Assembly (NCBI RefSeq): GCF_027214025.1
Contig: NZ_JAPWHB010000002.1
Span: forward strand, 1-64,000
DNA: 64,000 bases
Direction of reading: 5' to 3'
From: Parahoeflea alexandrii
GTDB taxonomy: Bacteria; Pseudomonadota; Alphaproteobacteria; Rhizobiales; Rhizobiaceae
How positions within the stretch are numbered: the first letter of the stretch is position 1; every line of letters starts with the position of its first letter. The notes below the pieces were generated by a model. It was given only the letters and a program-made list of their open reading frames with translations, did no database searches and was not told the origin of the DNA. Shown one piece after another: positions 44,210-54,263 of this stretch. The position numbers and the translations under genes were made by a program.

Positions 44210-45778
44210 TCAGGCTTCATCCCAGCCTCGCATCTCGGAACTTTCGAAAAACCGCTTCGAATCCGCACGGACCTCGTCAAGACGCTCGGGTTTCATCTTG
44301 TCGAGCGAGCCCATGATCAGCCCCATGCGGTGGTTCTGTCTCAGCAGCTGTTCGTTCTCAGAGAGGAAGTTCCAGTAGAGATAATTGAACGGACAGGCCT
44401 TCTCGCCGCTTTTCCGCTTCACGTCGAACCGGCAGGAGCCGCAGTAATCGCTCATCTTGTTGATGTAGGCGCCTGAGGCCGCATAGGGTTTGGAGGCAAC
44501 GAACCCGCCATCGGCAAAGAGCGCCATGCCCACGACGTTGGGCATTTCCACCCATTCATAGGCATCGGAATAGACGACCAGGAACCATTCCTGAACCTCA
44601 CGCGGATCGATGCCGGCAATCAGGCAGAAATTGCCGATCACCATCAGCCGCTGGATATGATGCGCATAGGCATTCGACCTGGTTTCCGAGATCGCCTGGG
44701 ACAGGCAATTCATTGCGGTCTCGCCGGTCCAGAAGAACCCCGGCAACGCACGCGTGGCCTCCAGCGCATTGGCGTCCGCATAGTCGGGCATCTTCAGCCA
44801 GTACACGCCGCGAATGAACTCGCGCCAGCCGATGATCTGGCGGATGAAGCCTTCCACCGCGTTGAGCGGCGCCGCACCGTTCCTGTAGGCCTGCTCCGCC
44901 TTTTCGCAACCCTCTCTCGGATCGAGCAAACCGCAATTCATCAGGGTGGAAAGGTGGCTGTGGAACAGCAGCGGCTCGCCCTGCTTCATCGCGTCCTGCC
45001 AGTCCCCGAAAGAGACAAGCGCCTCGGCCACGAACCAGTCGAGATAGGCCACGGCGCCGGCCCGCGTGACGGGATAGTCGAACGGTTCGAGATCGCCGAA
45101 ATGTTCTCCGAACCGTTCGGCAACCAGCTCGATGACCTTGCGTGTCATGCTGTCGGGCAAGAACTCCGGCCTCGACGGTAATGTGATCGAATCGGGCAGC
45201 GACTTTCTGTTTTCGGCGTCAAAGTTCCACTGACCGCCCTCGGGCTCGCCATCCGTCATCAGGTAGCCGGTGCGCCGGCGCATCTCACGGTAGAAATACT
45301 CCATCCGCAGCGATTTCGGCTGCCCGCCGCTGTCGGTCGTGGCCCAGCTGACGAACTCCTCGTGGCTTGCCAGAAAGCGGGTGTCGGCCAGAATATCGAG
45401 ATCGACGTCGAGTTCCTCCCGCCAGGTTTCGGCGGCTTCGAGCACACGCATTTCGGACGGCTCGGTCATGACCACGCGGCTTGCCCCGTGGCGCTTCACG
45501 GCTTCAGCCAGCGCTGTGCCGAAATCTCCGGGATTGCCCTTTGCATCGAGGCACAGGTAATCGACCGTGAAACCTTCGCAGCGCAGATCATCGGCAAAAT
45601 GCCGCATGGCCGAGAACAGGAACGCGATCTTCTTCTTGTGATGCCTGACCGAGGTGGCCTCGGCCATCACCTCCGCCATGAAGATCACGTCGGTGTCGGG
45701 CCGGGCGTCGCCAAGACTTGAAATGGTGCGCGACAGCTGATCGCCAAGGACAAACCGCAACACTCGCTTCTCTGGCAT
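44210..45778 (-). CDS. Cryptochrome/photolyase, FeS (6-4) type
   Basis: 522 residues from ATG 45778. It begins RVLRFVLGDQLSRTISSL and later shows HIQRLMVIGNFCLIAGIDP, NVVGMALFADGG and the Cys cluster CGSCRFDVKRKSGEKACPFN that ligates a 4Fe-4S cluster in this prokaryotic (6-4) photolyase group. FAD- and light-dependent repair of UV lesions is the known role. It is convergent with radC (5 bases between stops). Confidence 0.9.
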   Translation of the reverse strand: MPEKRVLRFVLGDQLSRTISSLGDARPDTDVIFMAEVMAEATSVRHHKKKIAFLFSAMRHFADDLRCEGFTVDYLCLDAKGNPGDFGTALAEAVKRHGASRVVMTEPSEMRVLEAAETWREELDVDLDILADTRFLASHEEFVSWATTDSGGQPKSLRMEYFYREMRRRTGYLMTDGEPEGGQWNFDAENRKSLPDSITLPSRPEFLPDSMTRKVIELVAERFGEHFGDLEPFDYPVTRAGAVAYLDWFVAEALVSFGDWQDAMKQGEPLLFHSHLSTLMNCGLLDPREGCEKAEQAYRNGAAPLNAVEGFIRQIIGWREFIRGVYWLKMPDYADANALEATRALPGFFWTGETAMNCLSQAISETRSNAYAHHIQRLMVIGNFCLIAGIDPREVQEWFLVVYSDAYEWVEMPNVVGMALFADGGFVASKPYAASGAYINKMSDYCGSCRFDVKRKSGEKACPFNYLYWNFLSENEQLLRQNHRMGLIMGSLDKMKPERLDEVRADSKRFFESSEMRGWDEA

Positions 45779-45922
45779 AGGAACTCCGGCAAAGACATTT
45801 GCTTCACGCCCTTCCGGACGAGGTTTCCTATGCTTACGAAGCTGAAGCGCACATGGATTGTTTGCCGAAAGAAGCAATGTGGCTGTGCCAGCGCCCTGAC
45901 AATACTCAAGGTGCAGAACGCA

Positions 45923-45951
45923 AAAACGCCGGAGCAATGCTCCGGCGTTTT
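45923..45951. terminator. Perfect 13-base stem terminator
   Basis: Arms AAAACGCCGGAGC and GCTCCGGCGTTTT with loop AAT. T-runs occur in both orientations. It lies downstream of the trigger factor gene, so it probably ends tig transcripts and insulates the photolyase gene. Confidence 0.85.
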
Positions 45952-45974
45952 CAGACATCGAAATCGGACGGGGC

Positions 45975-47396
45975 TTATTCGGAAGCCGCGTCGTCCTTCT
46001 TGGCGGCCTTCTTCTTGGCAGGCGCCTTCTTCTTCGCGGCCGGCTTTTCGGAGGCTTCCGCCTCGTCCTCGGCCATCAGTTCGTCCTTGCTCACAGACTT
46101 GTCCGTCACATCGATGACGGTCAACAGGTGATCGACGGTCTTTTCTTCAAAGATTGGGGCGCGCAGCGAGGCTACGGCACCGGGAGTCTTCTGGAAATAT
46201 TCGTAGATTTCCTGTTCCTGGCCCGGGAACCTCCGGACCTGCTCGAACAGCGAGCGCTGCAGTTCTTCGTCGCTGACCTGAACGCCGGCTTCCTCGCCGA
46301 TTTTCGACAACACCAGTCCGAGACGCACGCGGCGCTCAGCCAGCGCGCGGTATTCTTCGCGGGCTGCCTCTTCGGTCGTGTCTTCATCGGCAAAGGTCTT
46401 GCCGTTATCCGACAGTTCCTGGTTGATCTGGCGCCAGATGCTTTCGAACTCAGCGTCGACCAGCTTGGACGGCGTATCGAACTTGTGCGCCTCGTCGAGC
46501 TGATCGAGGATCTGGCGCTTCAGCTTCTGGCGCGTCACCTGGCCATACTGGTCTTCGATCTGCGAACGGACGATCTCGCGCAGCTTGTCAGCCGAATCGA
46601 GGCCCAGCGTCTTGGCCAGTTCGTCGTTGATTTCCAGTGCGCCCGGTGCGGCAACCGCCTTGACCTTGATGTCGAAGGTGGCTTCCTTGCCGGCAAGATG
46701 GGCTGCTTGGTAGTCCGCCGGGAACGTGACCGTGATCACCTTCTCGTCGCCTTCCTTGAGGCCGACCAGCTGCTCTTCGAAGCCGGGGATGAAGCGGTTC
46801 GAACCGATGACCAGTTCCGCATCCTGATCGGCGCCGCCTTCGAAAGGCTCGCCGTCGAGCTTGCCCAGGTAATCGATCGTCACCTTGTCGCCGTCGGCAG
46901 CCTTGCCCTTCTTGGGCTCGAAAGTGCGGCTGTTCTCGGCAACGCGAAGCACCTGCTCCTCGACTTCCTCGGCCGGCACTTCGACGACTTCGCGGACAAC
47001 CTTGACCTTCGACATGTCAGCTAGCTCGAAGGCCGGGATGACTTCATAGGCCATGGTGAATTCGAAATCGGCCGAACCGCTGAGGATCGCGTCGGCTTCC
47101 TTCTCGTCCTCGGTCATCGAGATCTCGGGCTGGGTGGCCGAACGCTCGCCACGCTCTGCCAGGATCGAAGCCGGCTTTTCCTGGATCATCTCGTTGACGA
47201 GCTGCGCCATGATCGACTTGCCGTAGACCTTTTTCAGGTGCGCGATCGGCACCTTGCCGGGGCGGAAGCCCTTGATCTGCATCTTGCCCTTGGCTTCGGC
47301 AAGCTTCTCGTTCATCTGCGATGCCATGTCCGCGGCGGGAACGACAATCTTCAATTCGCGCTTCAGCCCTTCGGCAAGCGTTTCGGTAACCTGCAT
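45975..47396 (-). CDS. tig: Trigger factor
   Basis: 473 residues from ATG 47396, with AAGG upstream. N-terminal ribosome-binding domain ([19 protein letters not shown]), FKBP-type PPIase domain ([20 protein letters not shown]) and helical C-terminal chaperone domain ending in a Lys/Ala-rich tail ([16 protein letters not shown]). It is the ribosome-associated chaperone for nascent chains. Upstream lies a tRNA-Leu gene on the same strand. Confidence 0.97.
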   Translation of the reverse strand: MQVTETLAEGLKRELKIVVPAADMASQMNEKLAEAKGKMQIKGFRPGKVPIAHLKKVYGKSIMAQLVNEMIQEKPASILAERGERSATQPEISMTEDEKEADAILSGSADFEFTMAYEVIPAFELADMSKVKVVREVVEVPAEEVEEQVLRVAENSRTFEPKKGKAADGDKVTIDYLGKLDGEPFEGGADQDAELVIGSNRFIPGFEEQLVGLKEGDEKVITVTFPADYQAAHLAGKEATFDIKVKAVAAPGALEINDELAKTLGLDSADKLREIVRSQIEDQYGQVTRQKLKRQILDQLDEAHKFDTPSKLVDAEFESIWRQINQELSDNGKTFADEDTTEEAAREEYRALAERRVRLGLVLSKIGEEAGVQVSDEELQRSLFEQVRRFPGQEQEIYEYFQKTPGAVASLRAPIFEEKTVDHLLTVIDVTDKSVSKDELMAEDEAEASEKPAAKKKAPAKKKAAKKDDAASE

Positions 47397-47576
47397 GTTC
47401 AAACCTTCATTTCCTCGCGACTGCGACCGTTCGGGTTGGCCCCGCGACTGGGCCGGTTTTCCGGCGTCGCTTGTGGCTTTCTTCATTGTAAGCCCCAGAC
47501 CGGATCAACCGGCTGAACGCCCTTCGTGCTTGCCCTGCCGTCCGATGCCAGGCGGCAATCGGACCGGACTGTAATC

Positions 47577-47661
<85 letters not shown>

Positions 47662-47811
47662 TCTTAGGGCCGCAAAACCACGCTCGCGCGAGGCGACCCT
47701 GAACGCGGTCGCTCTATATCACCCGATTGGCAGCGATCAAAGGAAAAATCACCCTCAGTGTCAGTGATTTTGGGCCTGGATGCCGCGCCGTGCCGATTTG
47801 AAGCCGGCTTT

Positions 47812-48420
47812 TCAGTAAAGCGGCTCCTCGTAAAGGGTCTCGCCGTCGATCATCAGGCGGGCAATTTGCGGCTCTCCATCCTCTGACACGCGAACTGCGA
47901 CCGTGGTTCGGCCCGCGTTCTGGGCCTTTTCGATTTCCAGCCCCTCGCCTTCAGGCACGTAGTAGCGTTCGATGCCGAAACGCAGCGGGCCGAAAGAATT
48001 CAATCCGTTGCCCGGTCCGGCGACAGAAATCCGCACCGGCAGCGACCGTAACACCACGTCCTCTCCGGCCACCGCCGAGGGTTTGGAGAAGCGCGCAGCC
48101 CTGGCGACATAGGCGCCATCACTTCCCGGCGCCAGGATCAGCCACACAGGCGCGGTGGTGTCTTGCTCGGGCCAGCTGCCCTCGACGAGGCCTTCGTCTA
48201 TCGACGAGACGTCGGTATAGCCGAGCCGGACATAATCCCCGCGCATCAAGTCACGCGGATCGACCGGTTCGGTCTTCAGCACGATTTCGCGTCCGTCCCT
48301 GAGAATCGCAGCCCTGTGCTCGATCGCCAGCGCCAGGGTTCCCAACAGAATCACGCCCGACACGATCGCTGCCAGCAGCGGATTGAGCCGCCGCCGCAGG
48401 AGTTGCCCGAGATCGGTCAT
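47812..48420 (-). CDS. GDYXXLXY domain membrane-anchored protein
   Basis: 202 residues with one N-terminal membrane segment (15-33). The family signature GDYVRLGY is at residues 60-67 after DPRDLM, and a second FGIERYYVPEGEG block follows. The function is unknown. Its start overlaps the DUF2157 gene by 4 bases; this pairing is conserved in many bacteria, so the two probably act together in the envelope. Confidence 0.9.
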   Translation of the reverse strand: MTDLGQLLRRRLNPLLAAIVSGVILLGTLALAIEHRAAILRDGREIVLKTEPVDPRDLMRGDYVRLGYTDVSSIDEGLVEGSWPEQDTTAPVWLILAPGSDGAYVARAARFSKPSAVAGEDVVLRSLPVRISVAGPGNGLNSFGPLRFGIERYYVPEGEGLEIEKAQNAGRTTVAVRVSEDGEPQIARLMIDGETLYEEPLY

Positions 48421-49523
48421 GACCGCCCCTCCGCCTTCTTGAACCGTTTTTCTATCTTCATCACCGCAAATGCGATGATGGCCAGCACCAGTCCGCCCAG
48501 GAACAGGAACCCGGAACTGCCGAGCAGCGACCCCAGTGTTTCACTGACCACGTAGATCGTCTCGCAGGCGAAGGCGAAATAGGCAAACCGCCGCACCAGC
48601 CGGTTTTCGCCGCCAGCCACGACCAAGAGCGCGACGCTGATCACCAGGATGAGCGCCGCCATCGCCAATTCGACCGCCAGCGAGGGATTGTCGAGCATGG
48701 CCTGGATCAGGCCGAGCCCGGAGAGCAGCATGACCGCGCCATAGGCCGACAGCGTACCATGCCGGGCGATTGTGTTGCCGAACAGGCCGGGCGCCAGGGA
48801 CCCGGCGCCAAACGCGGCCGCGCCGAGCGCCGCCAGCACGTAGCCGGGTTCAAGATCACCAGCGTCGTGAACGATCCACATCACCCAGCAGATGAGCAGC
48901 AGGGCAGAGAGATGCCCGGCGATCACCGAGCCGGACCGCCAGGCCGACAGCCCGGTCGCCAGGGCAAGCGCCAGAACGGTCACGTAGGCCGAGACAGGGA
49001 CACCCGGGCGGGCGTCGAAGATCGACAGGTCGGCGAACAGATATCCGAATCCCAGCAGGCCGGCGCCGATCGCGGCCATGGCCGAGGAGAAGGACAGCGA
49101 CACCACCAGCGCACCGATCGCCCATGTCAGCATGAACGCCGCTTCGTCGCCGCTGAGATGATACATCTGCCCGACGAGCGCTACTCCCGCCCCATAACAT
49201 AAAAGCGTGAACACCAGGGCTGCCTCGGAGAGACCGCCTGAACCCCGCCGGAGCGCCAGCGCCGCCAGGACAAGGCCGCCTACTATAAGGACAAAGACAC
49301 CGATAACCCGCATCAGCCGCGGGATGAATTCCCAGTTCGCAGCGATCAGCGCGATCACCGCCGCGCCAAAGAGCACCGCGGCCAGCACCGCCAACACAGC
49401 GGACAAGCTGAAGCCGGTGTGACGCCGGTCATGATCAGCAAGCAAGGCTTCCCCCTGCCCGGGCTGCAAGAGCCCGTTCCGGGTCCACTGATCGATCTCG
49501 CGGGACAGGTACCTTCGAAACAT
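48417..49523 (-). CDS. DUF2157 multi-pass membrane protein
   Basis: 368 residues with a soluble N-terminus (YLSREIDQWTRNGLLQPGQGEALL) typical of DUF2157 and about ten membrane segments. No catalytic motif is evident. It is coupled by 4 bases to the GDYXXLXY gene. Function unknown. Confidence 0.9.
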   Translation of the reverse strand: MFRRYLSREIDQWTRNGLLQPGQGEALLADHDRRHTGFSLSAVLAVLAAVLFGAAVIALIAANWEFIPRLMRVIGVFVLIVGGLVLAALALRRGSGGLSEAALVFTLLCYGAGVALVGQMYHLSGDEAAFMLTWAIGALVVSLSFSSAMAAIGAGLLGFGYLFADLSIFDARPGVPVSAYVTVLALALATGLSAWRSGSVIAGHLSALLLICWVMWIVHDAGDLEPGYVLAALGAAAFGAGSLAPGLFGNTIARHGTLSAYGAVMLLSGLGLIQAMLDNPSLAVELAMAALILVISVALLVVAGGENRLVRRFAYFAFACETIYVVSETLGSLLGSSGFLFLGGLVLAIIAFAVMKIEKRFKKAEGRS

Positions 49524-49721
49524 GGGGCGATTCTTTCACTCAAGAGCCGGCGATTCTCTCCTTGAAGGAGCCGAAATCGAGATTACATCAACCGGGCGCG
49601 CGAACAACGGCGGCTTTAGAGGCAGTTTGCCTCCTAGTATGTCCGAGTTGCACAGCTTTGCGGCAAGAACGACCAAAACACGCCTTAGCTATGCAATTAC
49701 AGAATAGCTTCCATGATGATA

Positions 49722-49755
49722 TTGCACTGCACAAATCGATTGAACGCCCCTATAT
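49722..49755 (+). promoter_or_regulatory. Shared DUF1127 promoter motif, copy 1
   Basis: TTGCACTGCACAAAT (49722-49736), 12 bases, then CCTATAT (49749-49755). Same layout as copies 2 and 3. Probably an activator site abutting a -10 element (TATATT); ATG is 68 bases after the CCTATAT start. Confidence 0.7.
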
Positions 49756-49816
49756 TCAAATCATCGGAACGCCACAGTGGTGAACCGGACAACAGCGGGA
49801 CAAAGGAAGGTCGCCA

Positions 49817-49957
49817 ATGAAACTGATCCAATCCTACGCCAGCTGGCGGAAATACCGCGAAACCTGCGTCGAGCTGAACCGGCTTTCCGAACGCGAGTTG
49901 AGCGACATCGGCATGACACGGGGCGATATCCCATTCGCCGCACGGCGCGCCATATAA
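49817..49957 (+). CDS. DUF1127 mini-protein 1
   Basis: 46 residues (MKLIQSYASWRKYRETCVEL, then LSERELSDIGMTRGDIPFAARRAI). Arg-rich DUF1127 proteins are small rhizobial regulators that bind RNA or affect metabolism, and are often controlled by a LysR-type regulator (VtlR/LsrB). AAGG lies about 10 bases upstream. First of three tandem copies, each with its own motif and terminator. Confidence 0.88.
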   Translation: MKLIQSYASWRKYRETCVELNRLSERELSDIGMTRGDIPFAARRAI

Positions 49958-50055
49958 AAGTTTCTGGAATTCGGAGCGGCCTCCTCCTCCTCCCAAAAAG
50001 CCGCTTCGATGTGACTGGTGTCCATCCTCCTCCCGGACATCAGTCTCCCAAAATG

Positions 50056-50098
50056 ACGCCCACCGGATCCTCCTCCCCCGGTGGGCGTTATTTTTTTT
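50056..50098 (+). terminator. Intrinsic terminator after DUF1127 copy 1
   Basis: 11-base arms ACGCCCACCGG and CCGGTGGGCGT with an 11-base loop, followed by TA and eight T. Strong rho-independent terminator. Confidence 0.9.
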
Positions 50099-50288
50099 GC
50101 CTGGACGCCAGCCACCTTTTCAAGACCATGACCTTCCGTGCCGCCAGGACACCTGGCAGACAGGCCGTTGCGCGCCGGATTCAGGGGCTCGGCACAGCAG
50201 CCTTGCCACAAACCCATGCAAATTAACGATGGTTAACAAGAGTTTACCAAGATGCCTTGCAGGATTCGCATGGCTCCTTTGCAATCTT

Positions 50289-50322
50289 TTGCACTGCACA
50301 AATATCCATTTTGCACCTATAT
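50289..50322 (+). promoter_or_regulatory. Shared DUF1127 promoter motif, copy 2
   Basis: TTGCACTGCACAAAT (50289-50303), 12 bases, CCTATAT (50316-50322), identical to copy 1 in both boxes; ATG 69 bases after the CCTATAT start. Confidence 0.7.
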
Positions 50323-50384
50323 CAGCATCAACCAAACACGGCGGCCAAACTTTCGGTACACCGTCACAAAGAAAGGAAAATACC

Positions 50385-50528
50385 ATGAACTTCCGTAAGG
50401 CTTACAAGGACTGGCGCGAATACCGCAACACCGTCAACGAACTGTCCCGCATGTCGCAGCGCGAGCTCAACGACCTCGGCATCTCCCGCGGTGACATCCC
50501 GTTCGTTGCACGCCGTCCCGGCAAGTAA
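50385..50528 (+). CDS. DUF1127 mini-protein 2
   Basis: 47 residues (MNFRKAYKDWREYRNTVNEL, then SRMSQRELNDLGISRGDIPF). GAAAGGAAAA lies just upstream. Nearly the same frame as copy 1 (SWRKYRET versus DWREYRNT), so these are recent paralogues. Expected role as for copy 1. Confidence 0.9.
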   Translation: MNFRKAYKDWREYRNTVNELSRMSQRELNDLGISRGDIPFVARRPGK

Positions 50529-50571
50529 CAGCGCGACACCTCTGCCCGGTCGATGACCGGTCATTCAAACG

Positions 50572-50597
50572 GCGCCCTGGCAACAGGGCGCTGTTTC
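50572..50597 (+). terminator. Intrinsic terminator after DUF1127 copy 2
   Basis: Arms GCGCCCTG and CAGGGCGC with a GCAA tetraloop, followed by a T-rich stretch (TGTTTC). Confidence 0.75.
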
Positions 50598-50740
50598 TGT
50601 TTGGGCAGCCATTCTTCACTTTCGAGAGGCGCACTGCGATAACCCTGTCGCTCGCGCTATCGCTTGTTTTTTGATCATTTTCAAAAGTTGACGAACCGAT
50701 AACCCAGCCATTCCGGAAGCGCATATCAGACTTGCGAATA

Positions 50741-50774
50741 TTGCGCTGCACAAATGGTCGGCAAACGCCTATAT
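50741..50774 (+). promoter_or_regulatory. Shared DUF1127 promoter motif, copy 3
   Basis: TTGCGCTGCACAAAT (50741-50755; one difference), 12 bases, CCTATAT (50768-50774); ATG 70 bases after the CCTATAT start. Confidence 0.68.
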
Positions 50775-50837
50775 GGCAGGCATCAGATTGAGTAAATCGT
50801 CATCACTGCCCGAACGGGCATACCCGAGGAGACTGCC

Positions 50838-50984
50838 ATGAAATTCTTCAGCAGAGCCCGCACCTGGATGAAAACCCGCCAGACTGCACAGGAACTTGCA
50901 AATCTTTCCAACGAAACCCTGGCCGACATCGGCCTGACCCGTTTCGACATCGACAATGTGGCTCGCGGCCTTCGCACCCGCTAA
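50838..50984 (+). CDS. DUF1127 mini-protein 3 (divergent)
   Basis: 48 residues (MKFFSRARTWMKTRQTAQEL, then LSNETLADIGLTRFDIDNVA). GAGGAGA lies upstream. Weaker conservation than copies 1 and 2 but the LxDIGLTRxDI core is kept. Probably under the same control as its neighbours. Confidence 0.85.
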   Translation: MKFFSRARTWMKTRQTAQELANLSNETLADIGLTRFDIDNVARGLRTR

Positions 50985-51008
50985 TCGCATATCGCATGAC
51001 CGCTCGTT

Positions 51009-51038
51009 ACGGCGTCCCCAGGGACGCCGTTTTCGTTT
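51009..51038 (+). terminator. Intrinsic terminator after DUF1127 copy 3
   Basis: Perfect 10-base arms ACGGCGTCCC and GGGACGCCGT with a CA loop, followed by TTTCGTTT. Confidence 0.8.
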
Positions 51039-51094
51039 CTGGATCGATAACAAACATCTTTGAGACGGGATCGCGCCCGTGGTAAACGGACGCC

Positions 51095-52534
51095 ATGACC
51101 AAGTCCAACTCTCCCCACTCCCCCATCCATGTTGTCGGCGGCGGCCTCGCCGGCTCGGAAGCTGCCTGGCAGATCGCCCGGCGCGGCCTGCCCGTGATCC
51201 TGCACGAGATGCGGCCGGTGCGCGGCACCGAAGCCCACAAGACCGACAGCCTGGCCGAGCTGGTCTGTTCCAACTCGTTCCGCTCGGATGACGCCGAAAA
51301 TAACGCGGTTGGCGTCATTCACGCCGAAATGCGCATGGCGGGTTCGCTTATCATGTCCTGCGCCGACGCCAACCAGGTCCCCGCCGGCGGCGCGCTCGCT
51401 GTCGACCGCGAGGGTTTCGCCCAAGCCGTGACCGACGCCATCGCTGCAGAGCCGCTCATCACCATTGCCCGCGAAGAAGTCACCGGCCTGCCGCCAGCTG
51501 ACTGGGATCAGACCATCATCGCCACAGGCCCGTTGACGGCGCCCGGACTGGCGGAAGCGATCAGCACCGAAACCGGACAGGATGCGCTGGCCTTCTTCGA
51601 CGCAATCGCACCGATCATTCACACCGACTCGATTGACATGTCGGTCTGCTGGTTCCAGTCGCGCTACGACAAGGTCGGCCCCGGCGGCACCGGCAAGGAC
51701 TACATCAACTGTCCGATGGACAAGGATCAGTACGACGCCTTCGTCGACGCGCTGGTCGGCGGCGACACCACGGGCTTCAAGGAATGGGAAGGCACGCCCT
51801 ATTTCGACGGCTGCCTGCCGATCGAGATCATGGCCGAGCGCGGCCGCGAGACCCTGCGTCACGGCCCGATGAAGCCGATGGGCCTGACCAATGCGCACCA
51901 GCCCGACATCAAGGCCTACGCCGTGGTTCAACTGCGCCAGGATAATGCGCTTGGCACGCTCTACAACATGGTCGGCTTCCAGACGAAGCTGAAATACGGC
52001 GCCCAGGCCGACATCTTCCGGATGATCCCGGGTCTCGAAAATGCGGAGTTCGCGCGTCTAGGCGGCTTGCATCGCAACACCTACCTCAACTCGCCGCTGC
52101 TGCTGAACCAGAGCCTGCAGCTCAGGAGCCGCCCTGGCCTGCGCTTTGCCGGCCAGATCACCGGTTGCGAGGGTTACGTTGAAAGTGCCGCCATCGGTCT
52201 GCTCGCCGGACGCTTTGCCGCCGCCGAACGGCTGGGGGACAAGCTGCCTCCGCCGCCGCTGACGTCGGCCTTCGGGGCGCTACTCAATCACATCACCGGC
52301 GGCCATATTGTCAGCGACGACGAGCCGGGCAAGCGCTCGTTCCAGCCGATGAACGTCAATTTTGGCTTGTTTCCGCCGCTCGAGCCTGGCGCCATTGTCC
52401 GCCCCGAAGGCGGTGGGCGGTTCCGCGGCAAGGAAAAAGCCAAGGCCAAGAAGCAGGCCATGGCCCGCCGGGCCTTGACCGACTTCGCCGCATGGCTCGG
52501 CCACGCCACGGTTGCCGCCGACGCAGCCGAATAG
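51095..52534 (+). CDS. trmFO: TrmFO, folate/FAD-dependent tRNA U54 methyltransferase
   Basis: 479 residues. FAD-binding dinucleotide motif [17 protein letters not shown] (14-30), then [37 protein letters not shown] and a C-terminal Lys-rich region. It makes 5-methyluridine at position 54 of tRNAs using methylenetetrahydrofolate. It follows the DUF1127 genes and stands alone. Confidence 0.96.
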   Translation: MTKSNSPHSPIHVVGGGLAGSEAAWQIARRGLPVILHEMRPVRGTEAHKTDSLAELVCSNSFRSDDAENNAVGVIHAEMRMAGSLIMSCADANQVPAGGALAVDREGFAQAVTDAIAAEPLITIAREEVTGLPPADWDQTIIATGPLTAPGLAEAISTETGQDALAFFDAIAPIIHTDSIDMSVCWFQSRYDKVGPGGTGKDYINCPMDKDQYDAFVDALVGGDTTGFKEWEGTPYFDGCLPIEIMAERGRETLRHGPMKPMGLTNAHQPDIKAYAVVQLRQDNALGTLYNMVGFQTKLKYGAQADIFRMIPGLENAEFARLGGLHRNTYLNSPLLLNQSLQLRSRPGLRFAGQITGCEGYVESAAIGLLAGRFAAAERLGDKLPPPPLTSAFGALLNHITGGHIVSDDEPGKRSFQPMNVNFGLFPPLEPGAIVRPEGGGRFRGKEKAKAKKQAMARRALTDFAAWLGHATVAADAAE

Positions 52535-52612
52535 TGCCATTCATCCGATCGGACGATTGACCTCCGCCATCTGCCGTTTCACCATGTCGCAGACAACGGA
52601 CGGGAGGGAGCC

Positions 52613-53242
52613 ATGCGGTTCGATATCGGCAAAGTTTACGGGACACTGCACCCCTTGGCGGCAGTCGCGATGCTCGTCGCCCTCGGCGCCGCGCCGGCAC
52701 TGGCCGAACCCGACTGTGCCGATGAAGTCCGCGCCCTGATGCAGGGCGTTGCCCCCGGTGAAACCGCGGTCAAAAGCCGGTCGACCACGACGATGGCGGG
52801 CGGCCACACCATGGTCAATCTCGGACTGAGCGACGGCAAGAACCACATGAGCATGGACGAGGACGGCTCGCCGGTTTCGCTCTTCCGCGAAAACAAGTTC
52901 TACACCACCGCCGACAAGGGCGAGACCTGGACGCTGGTGCAGACCTATTCGCCCGAAGTGATGGAACAGTCCCGCGATGGTCTCGCCTCCCAGGCCAAGA
53001 AGGCGACCAACATCACCTGCACCTACGGTGTCGACCTCGACGGCAAGACCGTCAACCACTTCACCGTCGATTACGCCATCTACAACACCGGCACCCCGGT
53101 CCACGGCGAATACTGGGTCGATCCGGAAACCGGCTTTGCCTGGAAGGCCAGGACGGTCAGCGATCCGGGCGGCAACGAGATCGTCATCGAACAGGTGAGC
53201 GAACCTGCACCGGGGGAAAGCCCGCCAGACCCGGACAACTGA
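52613..53242 (+). CDS. Secreted protein, unknown function
   Basis: 209 residues with a signal peptide (LAAVAMLVALGAAPALAE). The mature part is beta-rich with two Cys (DCADEV and ITCTYG) and a conserved-looking YWVDPETGFAWKARTVSDPGG end. No family named. GGAGGGAG precedes the ATG. Convergent with the sterol desaturase family gene. Confidence 0.75.
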   Translation: MRFDIGKVYGTLHPLAAVAMLVALGAAPALAEPDCADEVRALMQGVAPGETAVKSRSTTTMAGGHTMVNLGLSDGKNHMSMDEDGSPVSLFRENKFYTTADKGETWTLVQTYSPEVMEQSRDGLASQAKKATNITCTYGVDLDGKTVNHFTVDYAIYNTGTPVHGEYWVDPETGFAWKARTVSDPGGNEIVIEQVSEPAPGESPPDPDN

Positions 53243-53285
53243 CCGAAGGATTGGACGTCGGAGAAAGGGGGCCGCGCGCGGGCGG

Positions 53286-54263
53286 CTATTCGGCTGCCGC
53301 GACCGATTCGGTTGCGCGGGTGGCTGCTCCGCCGCCCGGCAGTCCGGGTGTACCGGCTGCCTGCGGATGGCGGGCCACATAGTCGGCCTTCAGCGCCTCG
53401 GATCCCATCCGCGATCCGTCATGGCTCCACCCAGGCGGTGCGAACAGGTAGGCCAGCCGCTGCCTGAGGCTCAGGCCCGGCCGAAGCGCATCCCTGAACA
53501 TGTCGACCCACTCGTGAAACGCCACTCTCACCGGGTTGAACGTGCCGATGTTCTTGACGATCCCGTAGCGCGGCATGTCCTCGTCGAGTTCCGGCACGAA
53601 GGTCCCGAACATCCGGTCCCAGATGATCAGCGTGCCGGCATAGTTGGAATCGAGATAGCGCGGATTGGTGGCGTGATGCACCCGGTGATGCGACGGCGTG
53701 TTGAAGATCCACTCGATCGGCTTCCACATCCTGCCGATCGTCTCGGTATGGATCCAGAACTGGTAGACCAGGTTGAGACCGCCGACGAACAGGAGAAGCA
53801 GCGGGTGAAATCCGAGCAGCGCCAGCGGGATTCTGAGGATGAACATGCCGGTAAACGTCCCGGTCCAGCTCTGCCTCAGCGCGGTCGACAGGTTGTAATG
53901 CTGCGAGGAGTGGTGAATCACATGCTCGGCCCATACCCAGCGGCAACGGTGGGCGATCCGGTGGTACCAGTAGTAGCGCAGGTCATCGAGAATGAAGCAG
54001 AGCGCGATCACCACCCAGGATGTGCCGAGATCGACGATTCGGAACTGCCAGGCCCACATCAGCACGCCGAAAGCGACAAAACCCAGGAGCAGGCCGGACG
54101 CAACATTGCCGACCCCCATCAAGAGCGACGTCGTCGTATCGCGGGTCTCGTAATCACCCCGCCCCTTGAAATAGCGGATAACCAGCAACTCGATCAGGAT
54201 GGCCGCAACGAAGAACGGGATCGCCAGCTGGGTTACATCCGGAAAATCCTTGAGATCAGGCAT
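53286..54263 (-). CDS. Sterol desaturase / fatty acid hydroxylase family protein
   Basis: 325 residues from ATG 54263. Membrane protein with the eight-His di-iron pattern: DLRYYWYHRIAHR, WAEHVIHHSSQHYN and NTPSHHRVHHATN. Such enzymes hydroxylate or desaturate lipids; in alphaproteobacteria the substrate may be a carotenoid, sterol-like or ornithine lipid. It overlaps the preceding small gene by 8 bases. The phytoene synthase family gene is nearby but the link is uncertain. Confidence 0.9.
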   Translation of the reverse strand: MPDLKDFPDVTQLAIPFFVAAILIELLVIRYFKGRGDYETRDTTTSLLMGVGNVASGLLLGFVAFGVLMWAWQFRIVDLGTSWVVIALCFILDDLRYYWYHRIAHRCRWVWAEHVIHHSSQHYNLSTALRQSWTGTFTGMFILRIPLALLGFHPLLLLFVGGLNLVYQFWIHTETIGRMWKPIEWIFNTPSHHRVHHATNPRYLDSNYAGTLIIWDRMFGTFVPELDEDMPRYGIVKNIGTFNPVRVAFHEWVDMFRDALRPGLSLRQRLAYLFAPPGWSHDGSRMGSEALKADYVARHPQAAGTPGLPGGGAATRATESVAAAE

